A stretch of DNA of 64,000 bases from the NCBI GenBank assembly GCA_965153355.1, contig OZ231128.1, forward strand, positions 43,338,001 to 43,402,000. Direction: 5' to 3'. Source of the stretch: Flaccisagitta enflata. Lineage: Eukaryota; Chaetognatha; Sagittoidea; Aphragmophora. A program made the position numbers and the translations under genes. Under the pieces are notes generated by a model. It did no database searches and was not told where the DNA came from. It was given only the letters and a program-made list of their open reading frames with translations. Below are positions 47,967 to 60,379 of the stretch, one piece after another. How positions within the stretch are numbered: position 1 is the stretch's first letter; each line of letters opens with the position of its first letter.

Positions 47967-48236
47967 GGGGGCGTTTCTAGTCAGAGACAATCGCGTTTTG
48001 AAAGGGTCACTCGGTCGCTCGCTACGTTCGTTCGCTCGCACCGCTCACTCCGCTCACTCGCTCCACAGCGCTCCGCTTTCCTCCGCTTTGCTCCGCTCGC
48101 TGGCTCTGTTCAGGGGCTCGCTCACTCACTTCGCTCATTTCCTTGTGGGACCGTTGAAATGTATGAAAATGTGTTCACGTTGAGAACGCGTTTGGCGAGA
48201 ATGAACGCGTTTTTGGTTGTCACTAGAAACACGGCC
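47967..48236. mobile_element. GGGCGTTTCTAGT MITE, copy 2
   Basis: Ends GGGGGCGTTTCTAGTCA and TCACTAGAAACACGGCC. The interior has many CGCTCACTCGCTCC-like phrases, collinear with 46143-46412. The target duplication is unclear. Confidence 0.7.
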
Positions 48237-48397
48237 TCACTGGCGTAAATGCAGAATCTACCATTTTCATTTGGAGGGATTATTTGGGCGATTTCCGGTG
48301 CGTCTTTTCTGAACGGACGGACCGTTTGATTCGCGTGGTATTGTGGGTTGGCTGAACTTTGGACGCCCGAATGTGGTAACATCCATTTTTGACTGTT

Positions 48398-48614
48398 ACA
48401 AGGCCGGATACACGGCCAATAGGAAGTCGCTGGCGGTTGGGCAGGTGCAGTAAAGCAGGTGGGCAGGAACAGTAATGCCGGGGGGGGGGGGGCAAATGTA
48501 GGTGGGCGGCGCGGTCATGTGTATTTCAGTACTATAGCTGATTTCGCGGATCTTATTTCCTACGGAAACAGCCTCTGATAGACTTGTAGAGCCGCTTAGT
48601 CAGCGACTAAAAAA
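48398..48614 (-). mobile_element. HEE copy, decayed code GTCGCTGAC
   Basis: Minus strand: AGTCGCTGACTAAGCGGCT, a core lacking a clear GTCGGT tract but holding TTTCCGTAGGAAATAAG and a 13-base C-run, GCCAGCGACT, TTGGCCGTGTATCCGGCC and TTGTA. On the plus strand the run is G13 at about 48480-48492. Confidence 0.65.
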
Positions 48615-49270
48615 CAACATTATTCAGAATGAAGTAAATCATTAGGATAAGGCACTTTTTACGTCTCATTTTCTGTCACAACTGTATTGATTTGAAGTCA
48701 TGTAACGTCTCAGGAAGTAAATGATAAAACAGGTTAAAGATTTGGTGAGGTTTATCTCTGTTCTTGATGAGGGAATAAAAGAAATATTTCATTTGTTTTT
48801 TTTTTGTTGGTAAAAAACTGACGTAAACACAATATTCAATAATGCATTTAGACGTCCAAATTTCTGACAGCCTGCATCAAACGTTGCCCCCGAGTGTATC
48901 TGAATGGGCCGAATGAGTCAGCGCACCTCTGGATATCAGTTACTGATTAGAGACTGAAGGAGTACGGAAACGTTTTTCGCACGATTAATAAAGTAAATGT
49001 TAATGAAAAAAAAAACATTTGACTTTGAAATGAAAGTCAAGTGGTGAAAGTTGACGAGGAGAGAAATATGATTAATCAACACAACCATGAGAAGGCGATG
49101 ATGAGCCCAATTGTCCCATTCTCATTTTTATCATCTGAATAGAAAGAGAAAAAAAAAAGAAGATAAAGAATCGCGTTTCATTTATTCCATTCATTTCATT
49201 GGGTCTGACCTTGGGGCTGACCCTGTCCCACTCAGCCTCTCATGGCTTGGTGAAGGAAGAAGGGGTGGAC
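48615..49270. other. Unassigned DNA
   Basis: AT-rich, no feature recognised. Confidence 0.4.
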
Positions 49271-49286
49271 TGAAGTAAAGTGAGAG

Positions 49287-49327
<41 letters not shown>

Positions 49328-49433
49328 TGGAAAGAGACCGATTTCGTTTACTTTTCGAGGGAGAACGAATTCTGGGTCATGATAAAGTTGCAAGAAATTG
49401 AGATAAGTCAATGTACGAAATCAATATATTCGG

Positions 49434-49570
49434 ATGAAGAAGGAGAAGAAGGAGAAGAAGAAGAAGAAGAAGAAGGAGAAGAAGAAGAAGAAGAAGAAGA
49501 AGAAGAAGAAGAAGAAGAAGAAGAAGAAGAAGAAGAAGAAGAAGAAGGAGAAGAAGAAGAAGAAAAAAAA
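49434..49570 (+). repeat. (GAA)n microsatellite
   Basis: About 45 units with GGA variants; the poly-Glu frame is a translation of it. An HEE starts 4 bases later. Confidence 0.95.
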
Positions 49571-49573
49571 TAG

Positions 49574-49744
49574 AACAAGGCCGGATACACGGCCACCAGT
49601 TGCGGACGGGTGGGCAGGAGCGGAAATCCGCGTTTTCACACTTTTCGACTCGTGCTCACCGACGGACCGACCGACCAACCGACGGACGGACGGACGGACG
49701 GACGGACAAAGCCTCTTATAGAGTTGCGTGTCCGCAACTAAAAA
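49574..49744 (-). mobile_element. HEE copy, code GTTGCGGAC
   Basis: Minus strand: AGTTGCGGACACGCAACT, TATAAGAGGCTTTGTCCGTC, GTCGGTTGGTCGGT tract, GTGTGAAAACGCGGATTTCC, GTCCGCAACTGG, GGCCGTGTATCCGGCC and TTGTT. It follows a (GAA)n tract. Confidence 0.93.
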
Positions 49745-50277
49745 GAAAAAAGATGAGAAAAAGAAAAAGCAGAAGAAGAAGAGAACGACGAATCTAGGAA
49801 GAAAATGATAGCGGGCGCACATCGTCGAAGCTCAACACGTCCAATCTCTCCACAAATTGATTAGAGATCTTACAAAGCATGTCAATAAACCCATTTTGTA
49901 AAAAAATATCATCATAATACATTGGTCTGAAAAATACTAGCTAAAAATGTATCAAATAAGGCGTCTTAGCATGAGACCTAAAAAAGCTGTAGGAACTGCG
50001 AGCCCTCGCGCTTACGCAGCAGCGCAGCATCTGCCCGTTCAATTTTCCTGCGTTAGCCTGAGGTTGAACGCCGAACGCAGCACGAAGCTCCGCCCAGGAA
50101 ACTTTGTGTAGCTCACCCGTTTTTGGACTGTAATTAATAGTAATAGTTACCAAAAACTAATAGATAGACGTTATAAAGTATTATTATTAGTTGAATATAG
50201 CCTGCAACCTCAAATTCTGTGTATAAATGCTACTTTCACATGAAGAACTCATGTACAATGACGGCTACGTTCGATGG

Positions 50278-50326
50278 GCCGGCCAATGTAAAACGTTGAA
50301 CATTGAACGTTTGATTGGCCGGCGTA
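50278..50326. other. GGCCGGCCAAT hairpin
   Basis: GGCCGGCCAAT and ATTGGCCGGC face each other around AACGTT...AACGTT, with CTACG/GTAG outside. Unusually GC-rich stem in AT-rich DNA; possibly the core of a small MITE. Confidence 0.6.
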
Positions 50327-50578
50327 GCTGTGATTGTAGCAGATAAAGTAGATCCAACAAGTTTTTTGAGAATTTTAACAGAAATAAGCGGTTCCTAAAA
50401 GGAGATTTTAATAAGGTACAGAAAAAGTATCATTATTTGGTGTCATTTTTGCTATTGTCTACAGGAAATAGCTAATGATTTATTAAAACAGGCGGATCAC
50501 TTTTTTACGTGGGGAAGTTGTCCACCTCAGATTTCCGACGATGCGCGCTCGCTAAAAATGATGATGATGATAAGATTA

Positions 50579-51354
50579 CTATCTTGGAAAAACAAGGCCG
50601 GATACACGGCTACTCCAGTCGCGTGCGGGTGGGCAGTGGCAATAATTTGAGGTCAGTGGAGGATTTGGGCAGGAGCAGTAAGGCCAGAGACCCATCAACG
50701 CCAAAAAAGTAAAGTGTGACGGACAGACGGACGGACGGACGGACCGACAAAGCGGGGTGTAGAGTCGCGTAGCACGCGACTAAAAAATTGTTCATTACAT
50801 TGAACTGTATATCTTTTAAAAAACCAAAGATATCTTTAAAAAATTGGTGAGATAAATGAAGCCCTTCAAATTTGCAAGCTATCTACGCAAACCGCATCTT
50901 GCTATCTCAATGGGTTTAGAAGTTATCTCAATTTGAATGAAATTTTTCCTTCTGAATGTTTAATAATTGGATTTTCTTGCCAGGCAATCTTTTCATTCAA
51001 ACTGCCATAACTTGTTTGTTGCTTGATGAATGAACAAAAAATTGGCGACCAGAATGTTGAATTTTTCGAGACGCATCTTTTCTTGTTTTGTCGCAACAGG
51101 ATTGGTTCAGCTGTTAAAAAGTTATGGTTAGTTGAACATAAAAAAATGGAGTAGTTTCTCATTGCTTCGAAAGTCTTGAACACCATTACTCAAGATTACC
51201 TCAAGAAGCTCTAAAATCTGGACAAAAACAAACCATCATTTACTCGAAAAGAGTTGATTCAAATATCAAATGATTTGAAATTGAATAATATTGATTTTAT
51301 TTGTATATAGATACACTTATGATGTTAGGTGAACGATTTTTTTTTCCAAGATAG
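50579..51354. mobile_element. TA-inserted MITE, TIR CTATCTTGGAAAAA, copy 2, interrupted by an HEE
   Basis: Left CTATCTTGGAAAA and right TTTTTCCAAGATAG, flanked by TA at 50577-50578 and 51355-51356. Without the HEE at 50591-50786 it is 580 bases, close to the 594 of copy 1. Confidence 0.82.
50591..50786 (-). mobile_element. HEE copy, code GTCGCGTGC, nested in a MITE end
   Basis: Minus strand: AGTCGCGT-GCT-ACGCGACT, GTCGGTCCGTCCGTCCG tract, core CACTTTACTTTTTTGGCG, CGCACGCGACTGG, GTAGCCGTGTATCCGGCC and TTGTT. It is inserted in the A-run of the MITE's inverted repeat, 12 bases from the transposon end. Confidence 0.92.
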
Positions 51355-51414
51355 TACTAGGAAGAAAGCGTAAATGGGAAGTATTCCTTAACAGCAAGAA
51401 AAAGGAAAACTACA

Positions 51415-52310
<896 letters not shown>

Positions 52311-52457
52311 CTGAAATGTTCATCTATCTTTTTTTTTTGTGCCGTCCTGCAGGGGCCTAGATGGTGATGATGGCTGGTGTGTAGCTGGGGTTCTTGGGAA
52401 TGAATCAAAAGAGATGAAAAGAGAAAGGTTTCCAAGGAAAATTATCTGAAAATAGAA

Positions 52458-52655
52458 AACAAGTAACGCGGGTTTACAATGTCGTCGCGGCCGGGTGGCC
52501 ACAGGCGCATAACTCCTCTCCACAACCCCCTCTCCCCACCCTTCCACTCACGCGCCATGTCTCAAATGCGCGTTTTCATACTTATTGACTAGTACATTGT
52601 GGACCAGTAGACCAACGGACCAATAGACAGATCAATGGAAAACTGGACCAATGGA
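52458..52655 (-). mobile_element. HEE copy, type-2 3' end, decayed 5' end
   Basis: Minus strand 3' end: CCGGCCGCGACGACATTGTA, then ACCCGCGTTACTTGTT, matching the GTGACCCCGCGTCACTTGTT terminus. The GTTGGTCTACTGGTCC tract and the GCGCGTTTGAG text are diverged. The 5' hairpin is not clear, probably lost in the following (GA)n/(CA)n block. Confidence 0.55.
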
Positions 52656-52658
52656 CAG

Positions 52659-52764
<106 letters not shown>

Positions 52765-53129
52765 TTACAGACACAGTTACTTACTCATGCAAAACAGACA
52801 TGTAGGCACATGGACATAAACCCTGAAAAAAAAATTGATGAAGAGTGAGAGAAAAAGAAAAGAAAGGAAAAAGAGAAAAGAGTGAGGAGAAAAAATATCC
52901 CTCTGAGAAGTGGACCAACAAATTGATTGAAGTCAAAACCAGAAGATGGATGGCCATTCAAAATTGAAGATGGAATGGTGCAACTGGAGGCAGGAGAAGG
53001 AGAAAAAATGGGAGCTCTGAAAAAAATGAGAAAGAAAAACTGAAAAAAGTGCAAAGGAAAACTAACTCTTTCGGTGCTGCGGTGAAAGGAGATGTGGTTT
53101 ACGTTATACAGGGAAATGTGAATTACAAC

Positions 53130-53265
53130 TAGTCATCAAAGGATCCCACATGGCAGCGGTACCCGATGCCCTGCTTGGAGTGATCAATTGAAGATGTGGA
53201 GTGAGAGCAGGGCAGCGGCCCCAAAGGGCCGATGTCCTGTAGGACACAGGGGTGAATTGCCTTAC
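53130..53265 (+). mobile_element. GGTACC-family end
   Basis: ACTAGTCATCAAAGGATCCC, ATGGCAGCGGTACCCGATGC, then GGGCAGCGGCCCCAAAGGGC and TGTCCTGTAGGACA. Downstream (53270-53420) is a decayed AGAGGGCTGATTTTGG minisatellite like that in 12841-13660, then (AC)n. Confidence 0.68.
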
Positions 53266-53420
53266 GTCCATCCGACCTGAGAGGTCATATTTTAGGCTTG
53301 AGAGGGCAAAATTTTAGGGCCTATGTCAGGCCAGAGAGGGCTGAATACAAGTCTGGGAGGGTTCATTTATGACCTTAGAGGACTGATTTTGGGCCAAAAA
53401 GGGCTGATTTTGGCCCTAAG

Positions 53421-53423
<3 letters not shown>

Positions 53424-53492
<69 letters not shown>
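53424..53492 (+). repeat. (AC)n microsatellite
   Basis: About 68 uninterrupted bases. Confidence 0.96.
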
Positions 53493-53493
<1 letters not shown>

Positions 53494-53898
53494 CTTCACG
53501 TACACGTACTACTACAGCATGTTCACACAAATGTAAGGGAAAAAAATCTCATAAAGAAAGATTCGCATGAAAAAAACGCGGAAAACCGAGATTAAAAGTC
53601 TTCAAGGTAAGTAAGGAGCCCCCGAGTAAAGAGTATATCAAAGGAACGGAAGGGGATAGATTGGACTCTTGTGGAAAGTGTGTGAATTTCTGGAGAAATG
53701 ACTTTATGACATCCGGGTATTAGCGAGAAGTAATCATTCTTGCACACACAGAAAGAAAGAAAAGTAAGGCGAAAAAATATGCGCACACAACCTAACTTGC
53801 CATTCTATCGGTTTGTCCGTCCGTCCGTCCGTCCGTCCGTTCTCTCTATTACTGTCTGACTCTCGTTTCTATTCTGCCTCTGCCTCTGCCTCTTTCTG

Positions 53899-54187
<289 letters not shown>

Positions 54188-54526
54188 CTCTCTCAGTCAT
54201 TGTCTCTGCGTTATTCATCTTGATATCGAATTTACATAGTTTTGATATTTTAATGAGGCTGTGAACCAGCGTAGATTGTGAACCATGATAGAGGATATTC
54301 AGAGTTTTATTCATACTTCTACTCTCTCGCTAATGTAATGAACATATTCTAAACCAGAACCGAAATAATCTACTTTTTTTTCTTTTCCGTTTGCAAATTT
54401 GGAGGAGTTTGAGTGGGCACTGGGCAGCAGCCCTGGATAATCGAGGATCAGTAAAATTTTCAGGCAAATGGACTTGGTTAACAGTCGGAAATGTCAGTTA
54501 ATTTGCAGGGCTCTCCATTCTACCAG

Positions 54527-54737
54527 TTTGAGTCCCGCGCTACGCGACTCTACACCCTACTATGTCGGTGCGTCGGTCCGTCGGTTGATCGGTCGGTCAC
54601 CTTTTTATCTTTTCAGCGTTTGTGAGCTTTTTGGGCTCACCCCTCCTACCCAAATGTTCTAGACTCCTATAGACCTTCTCTATCACTGCCCTTGCCCACC
54701 TGCACGCGACCGGGGTAGTCGTGCATCCGGCCTTGTT
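54527..54737 (+). mobile_element. HEE copy, code GTCGCGTGC, older
   Basis: GAGTCCCGCGCTACGCGACT, GTCGGTCCGTCGGTTGAT tract, TTTTTATCTTTTCAGCG core, CTGCACGCGACCGG, GTAGTCGTGCATCCGGCC and TTGTT. Confidence 0.85.
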
Positions 54738-54859
54738 TTCTTATAGAAATGAGCTTTACTGAAGCGCATCTCTTTCTCAGGGATCTAGACTTGAAGACTT
54801 ATGTAATAATTCAGACCTCGTGGCAATTAAACTGGCCAGGATGCTCAATCTTGATTTAC

Positions 54860-55571
54860 TTATTAGTTGCAGACACGCAACTCCATAAGGGGCTTTGTCC
54901 GTCCATCCGTTGGTCCAGGGGCCAGCAAAGAAATTTCGGGCCCCTATACAATCCAAAGATCCGCCCCCCTTAGTTTTGGCATAACTGCTGGCGGAAATGA
55001 AAGCACATGTAGTTTTTTTACATATTATTTTTAAGTCTCTATACATTCTATTTGGAGAAGAAAATCCAAGTGTTAAACTAAGTACTTTGATCCATAACAA
55101 AAATAGAAAAAAAGTCTTAGTATTTTAAAAAGAGTTTTCATCATTTGTATCATCAACTAATGGCCTGGTTTTGCAAACCATTCCGTCAGGGGCCTTGGTT
55201 TACAATGGAGCCAAAACTTTTTTTTCTTTTTTTTCTTTTCTTTTTGTTCTTTTTTTTTCCTTTTTCTTTTCTTTTCTTCCTTTTTCTCTTTTCTTTCTTT
55301 TTACATTCTATAACAATTAAGGGGCCCTCCGGGCCCCCCTGAGACCCGGGCCCCTATATTTGTGTAGGGTGTATAGGCCTCTTCAGGCCCCTGCGTTGGT
55401 CCGTCTGTCAGTCTGTCCATTGGTCTGTCTGGTAAAAAAAAAGGGAAAACTAGCGTTTTAGACACTTATTGCCTATATTTGTATGTGCGGGGTTGGGGTT
55501 GGGTTGTGGATGGGGCTTGGATGCCCCTGCCCACCCGTCCGCAACGATATTGTGACCCCGCGTCACTTGTT
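54860..55571 (+). mobile_element. HEE copy, code GTTGCAGAC, type-2 3' end, interrupted by hAT-like DNA
   Basis: AGTTGC-AGACAC-GCAACT, CATAAGGGGCTTTGTCCGTC, interrupted tract, GGGGTTGGGGTTGGGTTG core, GTCCGCAACGATATT, hairpin GTGAC-CCCGC-GTCAC and TTGTT. The core is shared with 18506-18700. Confidence 0.88.
54916..55393. mobile_element. hAT-type element with 8-base duplication
   Basis: Starts CAGGGGCCAGC and ends AGGCCCCTG. CGTTGGTC occurs at 54908-54915 and again at 55394-55401, a perfect 8-base duplication as in hAT elements. Internal CCGGGCCCC/GGGGCCC pairs extend the inverted ends. 478 bases, no transposase. Confidence 0.85.
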
Positions 55572-55889
55572 TTCTTTTGAAACTAGCTTCTGAGTTAGTT
55601 GGCTTGAAATTTTCATAGACATGCATAGCAGGGATACCGCAACGGTACAAAGCTACTTTTCAAATGTAAATTAGATTCAATCATCAATGGGGCCCTTTAA
55701 AAGGGGCTCTCTGGATGTAAAAATCACATGACAGCTTGCCATTTTTTTGACAGTTTGTTAAACATACAGGGAAAGGGAGCGCACTGACTATGATTTTAAT
55801 CGGCCTCTCTGCTCTCTTTTTGTGGCGGACCATTAGTAGAGGAGAAAGACCTTCGGTGTCAAATATCAATGGGACCAAATTTGTTCTGA

Positions 55890-56077
55890 AGTCTCTCTCT
55901 ATCTTTGTCTCTGACTCTGTCTGCCTGTCTGTCTGTCTGTCTGATTGTCTGCGTCTGCGTGTCTCTCTTCTTCTGTCTCTATATCTCTGGCTCTATCTCA
56001 GCCTCTGTCGCTCTCTGTCTCTCTTTCTTTCTCTCTTTCTTTCTTTCTTTCTTTCTCTCTTTCTTTCTTTCTTTCTT

Positions 56078-56167
<90 letters not shown>
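55890..56167 (+). repeat. (GTCT)n, (CTTT)n, (CT)n compound microsatellite
   Basis: Followed after 90 bases by (GA)n at 56257-56301, so opposite-strand CT and GA blocks face each other. Confidence 0.93.
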
Positions 56168-56170
<3 letters not shown>

Positions 56171-56252
56171 ATCTGTATGTTCGCCTGTCTGTCTCCATCT
56201 CTGTCTCATTCTCCTCTGATATCCCCTTCCAGTTTCTTCTCAAGGTTCTCAT

Positions 56253-56305
<53 letters not shown>

Positions 56306-56699
56306 GAAAGAGGAGAACAAAATCCCAGTCAAGTGGCACAATGAACTTTATAATTCGGTGAGACTGAAGGGAATGGAATGTGGGAGAAAGATGCTCCTTT
56401 TCTAGAGAACATGGATAACTTAGTTACCGATACTAAATAACGATATAAAAATGCTGATAATAATGACAATATGATAATACCGCTACTAAATAACATGTTT
56501 GAGTTTTTTAAAAATAATGACACTCAAATACTAATTTTCGAAAAGTAAGAATGGCAAACGACAATGAAAAAAAATCGAAAGTTCTAAACAAAAAGAATTC
56601 GCAATTGACAAGGCAGGATCAAATTCAGCAATCACCCTCAAAAAATACAACAGAACAGAAAAAAAAATCGCTCAAAATGTTTATTTTTTTTTTTTGAAA

Positions 56700-56842
56700 T
56701 AATTTCATTGACCACGATACTGTCAAAGAAAGACGGAAAATGAACTTTGGGATCGACTAATAGACCGACGGCCGGGCGGATAGACCAACAAACTGACGGA
56801 CCAACAATTTGACAAAGTGAGTTGTGTAGCATGCAACTATTA
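56700..56842 (-). mobile_element. Decayed HEE copy
   Basis: Minus strand: AGTTGCATGCTACACAACT, TCACTTTGTCAAATTG, GTTGGTCCGTCAGTTTG tract and GTCGATCCCAAAGTTC. 3' end not recognised. Confidence 0.6.
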
Positions 56843-58083
56843 ATATTCAATCTTGCTGGAATAGGCTTCACACAACTCTCGCATCCATAAACACGACAGA
56901 ATTTTGGAAGTCTTGGAAGCGTGTCTACAGCACATCTAAGTCTGATTTGCATACAGTAGTAAACGGTGTTACTACTGTAAGAAGCGAATTTATGCGGCCC
57001 TTAATCAGCAAAAACTCGATATTTGATTTATACAGAAAGTGTGAACAAAACTGTTTAAGATACAATGCGGAATTAATGTTGTATACTTTCAAAGACGCGT
57101 TCTAGCTATTTCGTCCTATGCTTAAATGAGTCATGATATTGTATTAGCTTTTGCAAATCGTCCATGATATTGGCATTTTATAGTTAAATAGAGATGATGC
57201 ATCTCAGTCAATCAATCCGTACATGTTTAGTAATGGGTATAGCCCACTTGATTTTACAATTATCTGCAGTAGTTAGTTTGCTCTTTTTATCACTTCATGT
57301 CATGTCATGTCCCCGGTTTCCATTGGCTAACTTGCTAATTTAGCCTTTAGCTTGTTAGCTTGGTTACCCTAAGAGACACTGGTCCCTCTTGGTTAACCGT
57401 GACCAGTAATTCTTCTGCACCTATTGCATTCATCATTGTATGCTCAATCATCATTTAGCTTTACAAAAGATGAATCCCTAGCAATTGTTCATTAGCTCTC
57501 TCAATGTTTCGTTAAGTTTCCTTACGATTATTCATCAGCTCTCGCAATGAATCGTTAAGTTTCCTGTCAATGATTCATCTACTCACTATGGTATTTTTGT
57601 CATTCACTTTCACAACAATTCCCGTTTAATTCTCAGGTGTGAAGTTGTCTGTGATATGGAAGGCCATAGTGAGGTCCCAGTGTTTTCTAGTATTTCATAA
57701 TTGGAGAGCCAAAGTTTGGAAGCAGTAATCTTTGTCAATATCTCTTACTCCCACATAAAGGTCAAGTTAACTCAGTTTGACTCAAGAATCAGATTGTGAC
57801 TCATGGTTAAGTTAAATGACTTAAGAAGATAAGCAGACGTGCGCTTAGGAGATTGGGTCGTCGGTAAGCGAGCCATTCCACTGAACAGCTGAAGATTCGG
57901 GTTACAAGTTTGCTTGCCTCTGCAAGCACGACGTCAAGCTTGATAGCTAGGATCTTGCGATCGAAGGTCACGTCAAAGGACAAGTCAAGAGAGGATCTTG
58001 GAAGCTTCAGGTCTGTTCTCAAGACTGTCAGTATTTTGGTGCATCAATATACCCCAATTATTCAGCATTAGCCGATACATTAA
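56843..58083. other. Unassigned DNA upstream of the LINE
   Basis: GTCATGTCATGTCCCCGG near 57298, TTAGCTTGTTAGCTTGGTTA, and a repeated TCATCAGCTCTC/AATGATTCATC phrase near 57500-57570. No EN domain of the LINE is detectable. Confidence 0.4.
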
Positions 58084-58323
58084 TCCTTACGTAACACTAC
58101 CAAGGTAGAAATTGCCGATTCTTTCAAATCCCTTTTTGTCAAAGTGTCTCAACCAAACAACCGTCAGCGAGTGAATCAACTTCAAAATACTTTTGATCAA
58201 ATGTACCATGAGAAAGTTGCTGATCACTCAGATTGCTAATGTGGCACCCAAACTGTCACCACTGAAAATGTTATTGATGCCACTTTAACCCTCAAAAAAG
58301 GCAAATGCAGCAATGATGAAAAC

Positions 58324-59559
58324 ATGTCAGCTGAGCACTTTTTTAATGCGCCACTGCCATTGATGACTCGTCTCACCAGTCTCTTCAACGCAATGCTGCT
58401 TCATGGCTACGTTCCGTCCCAATTTCAGAAAGGAACTATCGTGCCTATTGTCAAGGACCAGCTCGGTGACAAAGGCGATCTCAATAATTATAGAGGTATC
58501 ACCATTGCGCCCATAATTAGCAAAATCTTTGAGCACGTTCTCCGCATCATCTTCCAACCATATCTGTCAACATCCAGTTATCAGTTTGGATTCAAACGGA
58601 AATTGTCAACTTCTCTGGCCATTCACTCTCTAAAAGAGCCTATCAACTACTACACCAATCGGGGTAGTAACGTCTATTGCTCCATGTTGGATGCTTCGAA
58701 GGCCTTTGACCGCCTCGTCCACGCCGGCCTTTTCATCAAGTTGCTACAGCGCAAAATCCCGCTCACGTTCCTCAACATCATCATCTTTTGGTACTCCAAT
58801 TTAGAATGCCGAGTTCGCTGGGGAGACACGCTCAGTGGCTGGTTCTGCATTGAAGCTGGCGTCAGGCAAGGGGGAATACTCTCCCCTATCTTCTATTGCA
58901 TTTATGTCGACGACCTTGTGTCCATTCTTTGCGCCATAGGAATAGGATGCTACCTCATGGAGACATTCTTATCCATTTTGCCTTATGCGGACGACATGGC
59001 CCTCTTGGCTCCATCTTTGAAGGGTCTCCAAACACTTTTGAATACGACTGAGCAATACTGTGGTGAGTGGGACATCCTTCTCAATGCGGAAAAAACAAAC
59101 AAAAACATGGCATTCGGAAAAAAGTGTCATTTACCGAATCTCATCTTAGACGGCAAAGCCATTGAGTGGGTTCAGTCACTGAACCCACTTGTCTCTCACA
59201 AATCATTCAACTGCAGCATTGACGCGAAAGTAAAGTCGTTTTATCGTTCTGCGAATGCAATTTTGAGAATTGACGGGAGATCTGACGAGACTGTCATGTT
59301 GCACCTTCTAGAATCTCAATGTGTTTCAATCCTTACTTACGCAACTGAGGTCATTCATGTCGCAGACAGAGACAAGAGACGCAGACTCAGAGTTGCATAT
59401 AACTCCATCTTTCGTCGAGTTTTCGGATACCGAAACTGGGAATCGGTCACTGACCTTCAACATGCTCTTAAAAGACCCACATGGGAAGAGTTGATTGAGA
59501 AGCGAATTGTGAAATTCATGCTGAGCGTAGCTCAATGCCCTATCTTCATTAGTCACTAA
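58324..59559 (+). CDS. Non-LTR reverse transcriptase, partial (411 codons)
   Basis: The frame carries RT motifs in order: IVPIVK (39-44), NNYRGITI (54-61), LDASKAFD (122-129), AGVRQGGILSP (178-188) and LPYADDM (219-225) with the catalytic YADD, followed by thumb-like sequence and the RSANAIL and VFGYR text usual in CR1/L2/Jockey-type elements. Product: RNA-dependent DNA polymerase for target-primed copying. The ATG used is internal to the ancestral frame; an in-frame stop lies 85 bases upstream. Around residue 288 several residues of the usual YLG region seem deleted. Without EN it cannot be autonomous. Confidence 0.85.
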   Translation: MSAEHFFNAPLPLMTRLTSLFNAMLLHGYVPSQFQKGTIVPIVKDQLGDKGDLNNYRGITIAPIISKIFEHVLRIIFQPYLSTSSYQFGFKRKLSTSLAIHSLKEPINYYTNRGSNVYCSMLDASKAFDRLVHAGLFIKLLQRKIPLTFLNIIIFWYSNLECRVRWGDTLSGWFCIEAGVRQGGILSPIFYCIYVDDLVSILCAIGIGCYLMETFLSILPYADDMALLAPSLKGLQTLLNTTEQYCGEWDILLNAEKTNKNMAFGKKCHLPNLILDGKAIEWVQSLNPLVSHKSFNCSIDAKVKSFYRSANAILRIDGRSDETVMLHLLESQCVSILTYATEVIHVADRDKRRRLRVAYNSIFRRVFGYRNWESVTDLQHALKRPTWEELIEKRIVKFMLSVAQCPIFISH

Positions 59560-59588
59560 ATGTGATTCATTGTATCTGTATTTTCTTT

Positions 59589-59914
59589 CAGGGGTGTATA
59601 AAGTTGAGTATTCCCCCCCCCAGTGGGGGGGGGGGGAATAAAATCAAAAGGTTTGGAGATGGGGAAGAAAATCAAAAGTTTGAAAAAAAGAAAAAAGAAA
59701 ATTTTTGAAGATCTAACACTTTTGGTAGTACCAAAAGGTAAAATACAACTACTACAACTTAATTTAACACTATTTTAACCTAAAATATACTGTTTTATAG
59801 CTTTTAGGGGAAGAAAAACAAAGATTTTGTAACACAACACGATGCGTCACGGGGAAGAAAATCAAACGCAGGGGGGGAATAAAATCAAAAGCCGCTCAAC
59901 TATATACACCCCTG
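59589..59914. mobile_element. hAT-type MITE in the LINE 3' region
   Basis: 20-base ends CAGGGGTGTATAAAGTTGAG and its near inverse CTCAACTATATACACCCCTG, flanked by the 8-base duplication TTTTCTTT (59581-59588, 59915-59922). A C9-AGT-G11 hairpin lies just inside the left end, and GGGGAAGAAAATCAAA recurs near the right. Confidence 0.92.
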
Positions 59915-60031
59915 TTTTCTTTCTTTGCCTGTGTCTTAACATCTGTCTTTTGTTTTTCTATCTAATTGTGCTACATGTTTACCATGTGAATAAACTCGAT
60001 ATATTAAGGAGAGAAACCATGGATAAAAAGG

Positions 60032-60222
60032 ACAAGGCCGGTTAACGGCTACCCTAGTCGCGTCCGGGTGGGCAGGGGCAGTGATGGAGAAGGTCACTAG
60101 GGAATTTGGGCATTTGGGCTGGAGCAGTGAGCCCAAAACGCTCAAAAACTCCGAAAAAGTAAAATGGGGACCGACTGACCGACCAACCGACGGACGGGCG
60201 GACAAAGTTAAGTGTAGAGTGA
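60032..60222 (-). mobile_element. HEE copy, code GTCGCG, 5' hairpin lost
   Basis: Minus strand: TACACTTAACTTTGTCCGCC, GTCGGTTGGTCGGTCAGTC tract, CCCCATTTTACTTTTTCGG core, ACCCGGACGCGACTAGGG, TAGCCGTTAACCGGCC and TTGT. It serves as the intact reference for the interrupted copy at 23752. Confidence 0.8.
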
Positions 60223-60379
60223 AAACGAACGTTCATTAGACTTCGAAAAAGGAAAGAGGAAGACGATGATGACGACGATGACGACGATGACAACGATGAC
60301 GATGGATTTAAAGCAACGTAGGTCGATTGCCTCGCGGTCGTCGAACGACATGCACGGCATTCGACGAGTGAACTAACTG

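Larger units (their letters stand above)
58084..60010 (+). mobile_element. 5'-truncated CR1/L2-like LINE fragment
   Basis: Homologous reading begins in frame at 58084 (IADSFKSLF text), is broken by TAA at 58237-58239, then runs through the RT frame to 59559. The 3' region, interrupted by a hAT-type MITE, continues to a possible polyadenylation signal (GTGAATAAACTC, about 59986). There is no endonuclease region and no poly(A). Confidence 0.75.

Noticed and set aside
57807-58022. 71-codon minus-strand frame upstream of the LINE
   Set aside because: No splice sites fitting another exon and no recognisable domain; overlaps DNA that may be old LINE sequence on the other strand.
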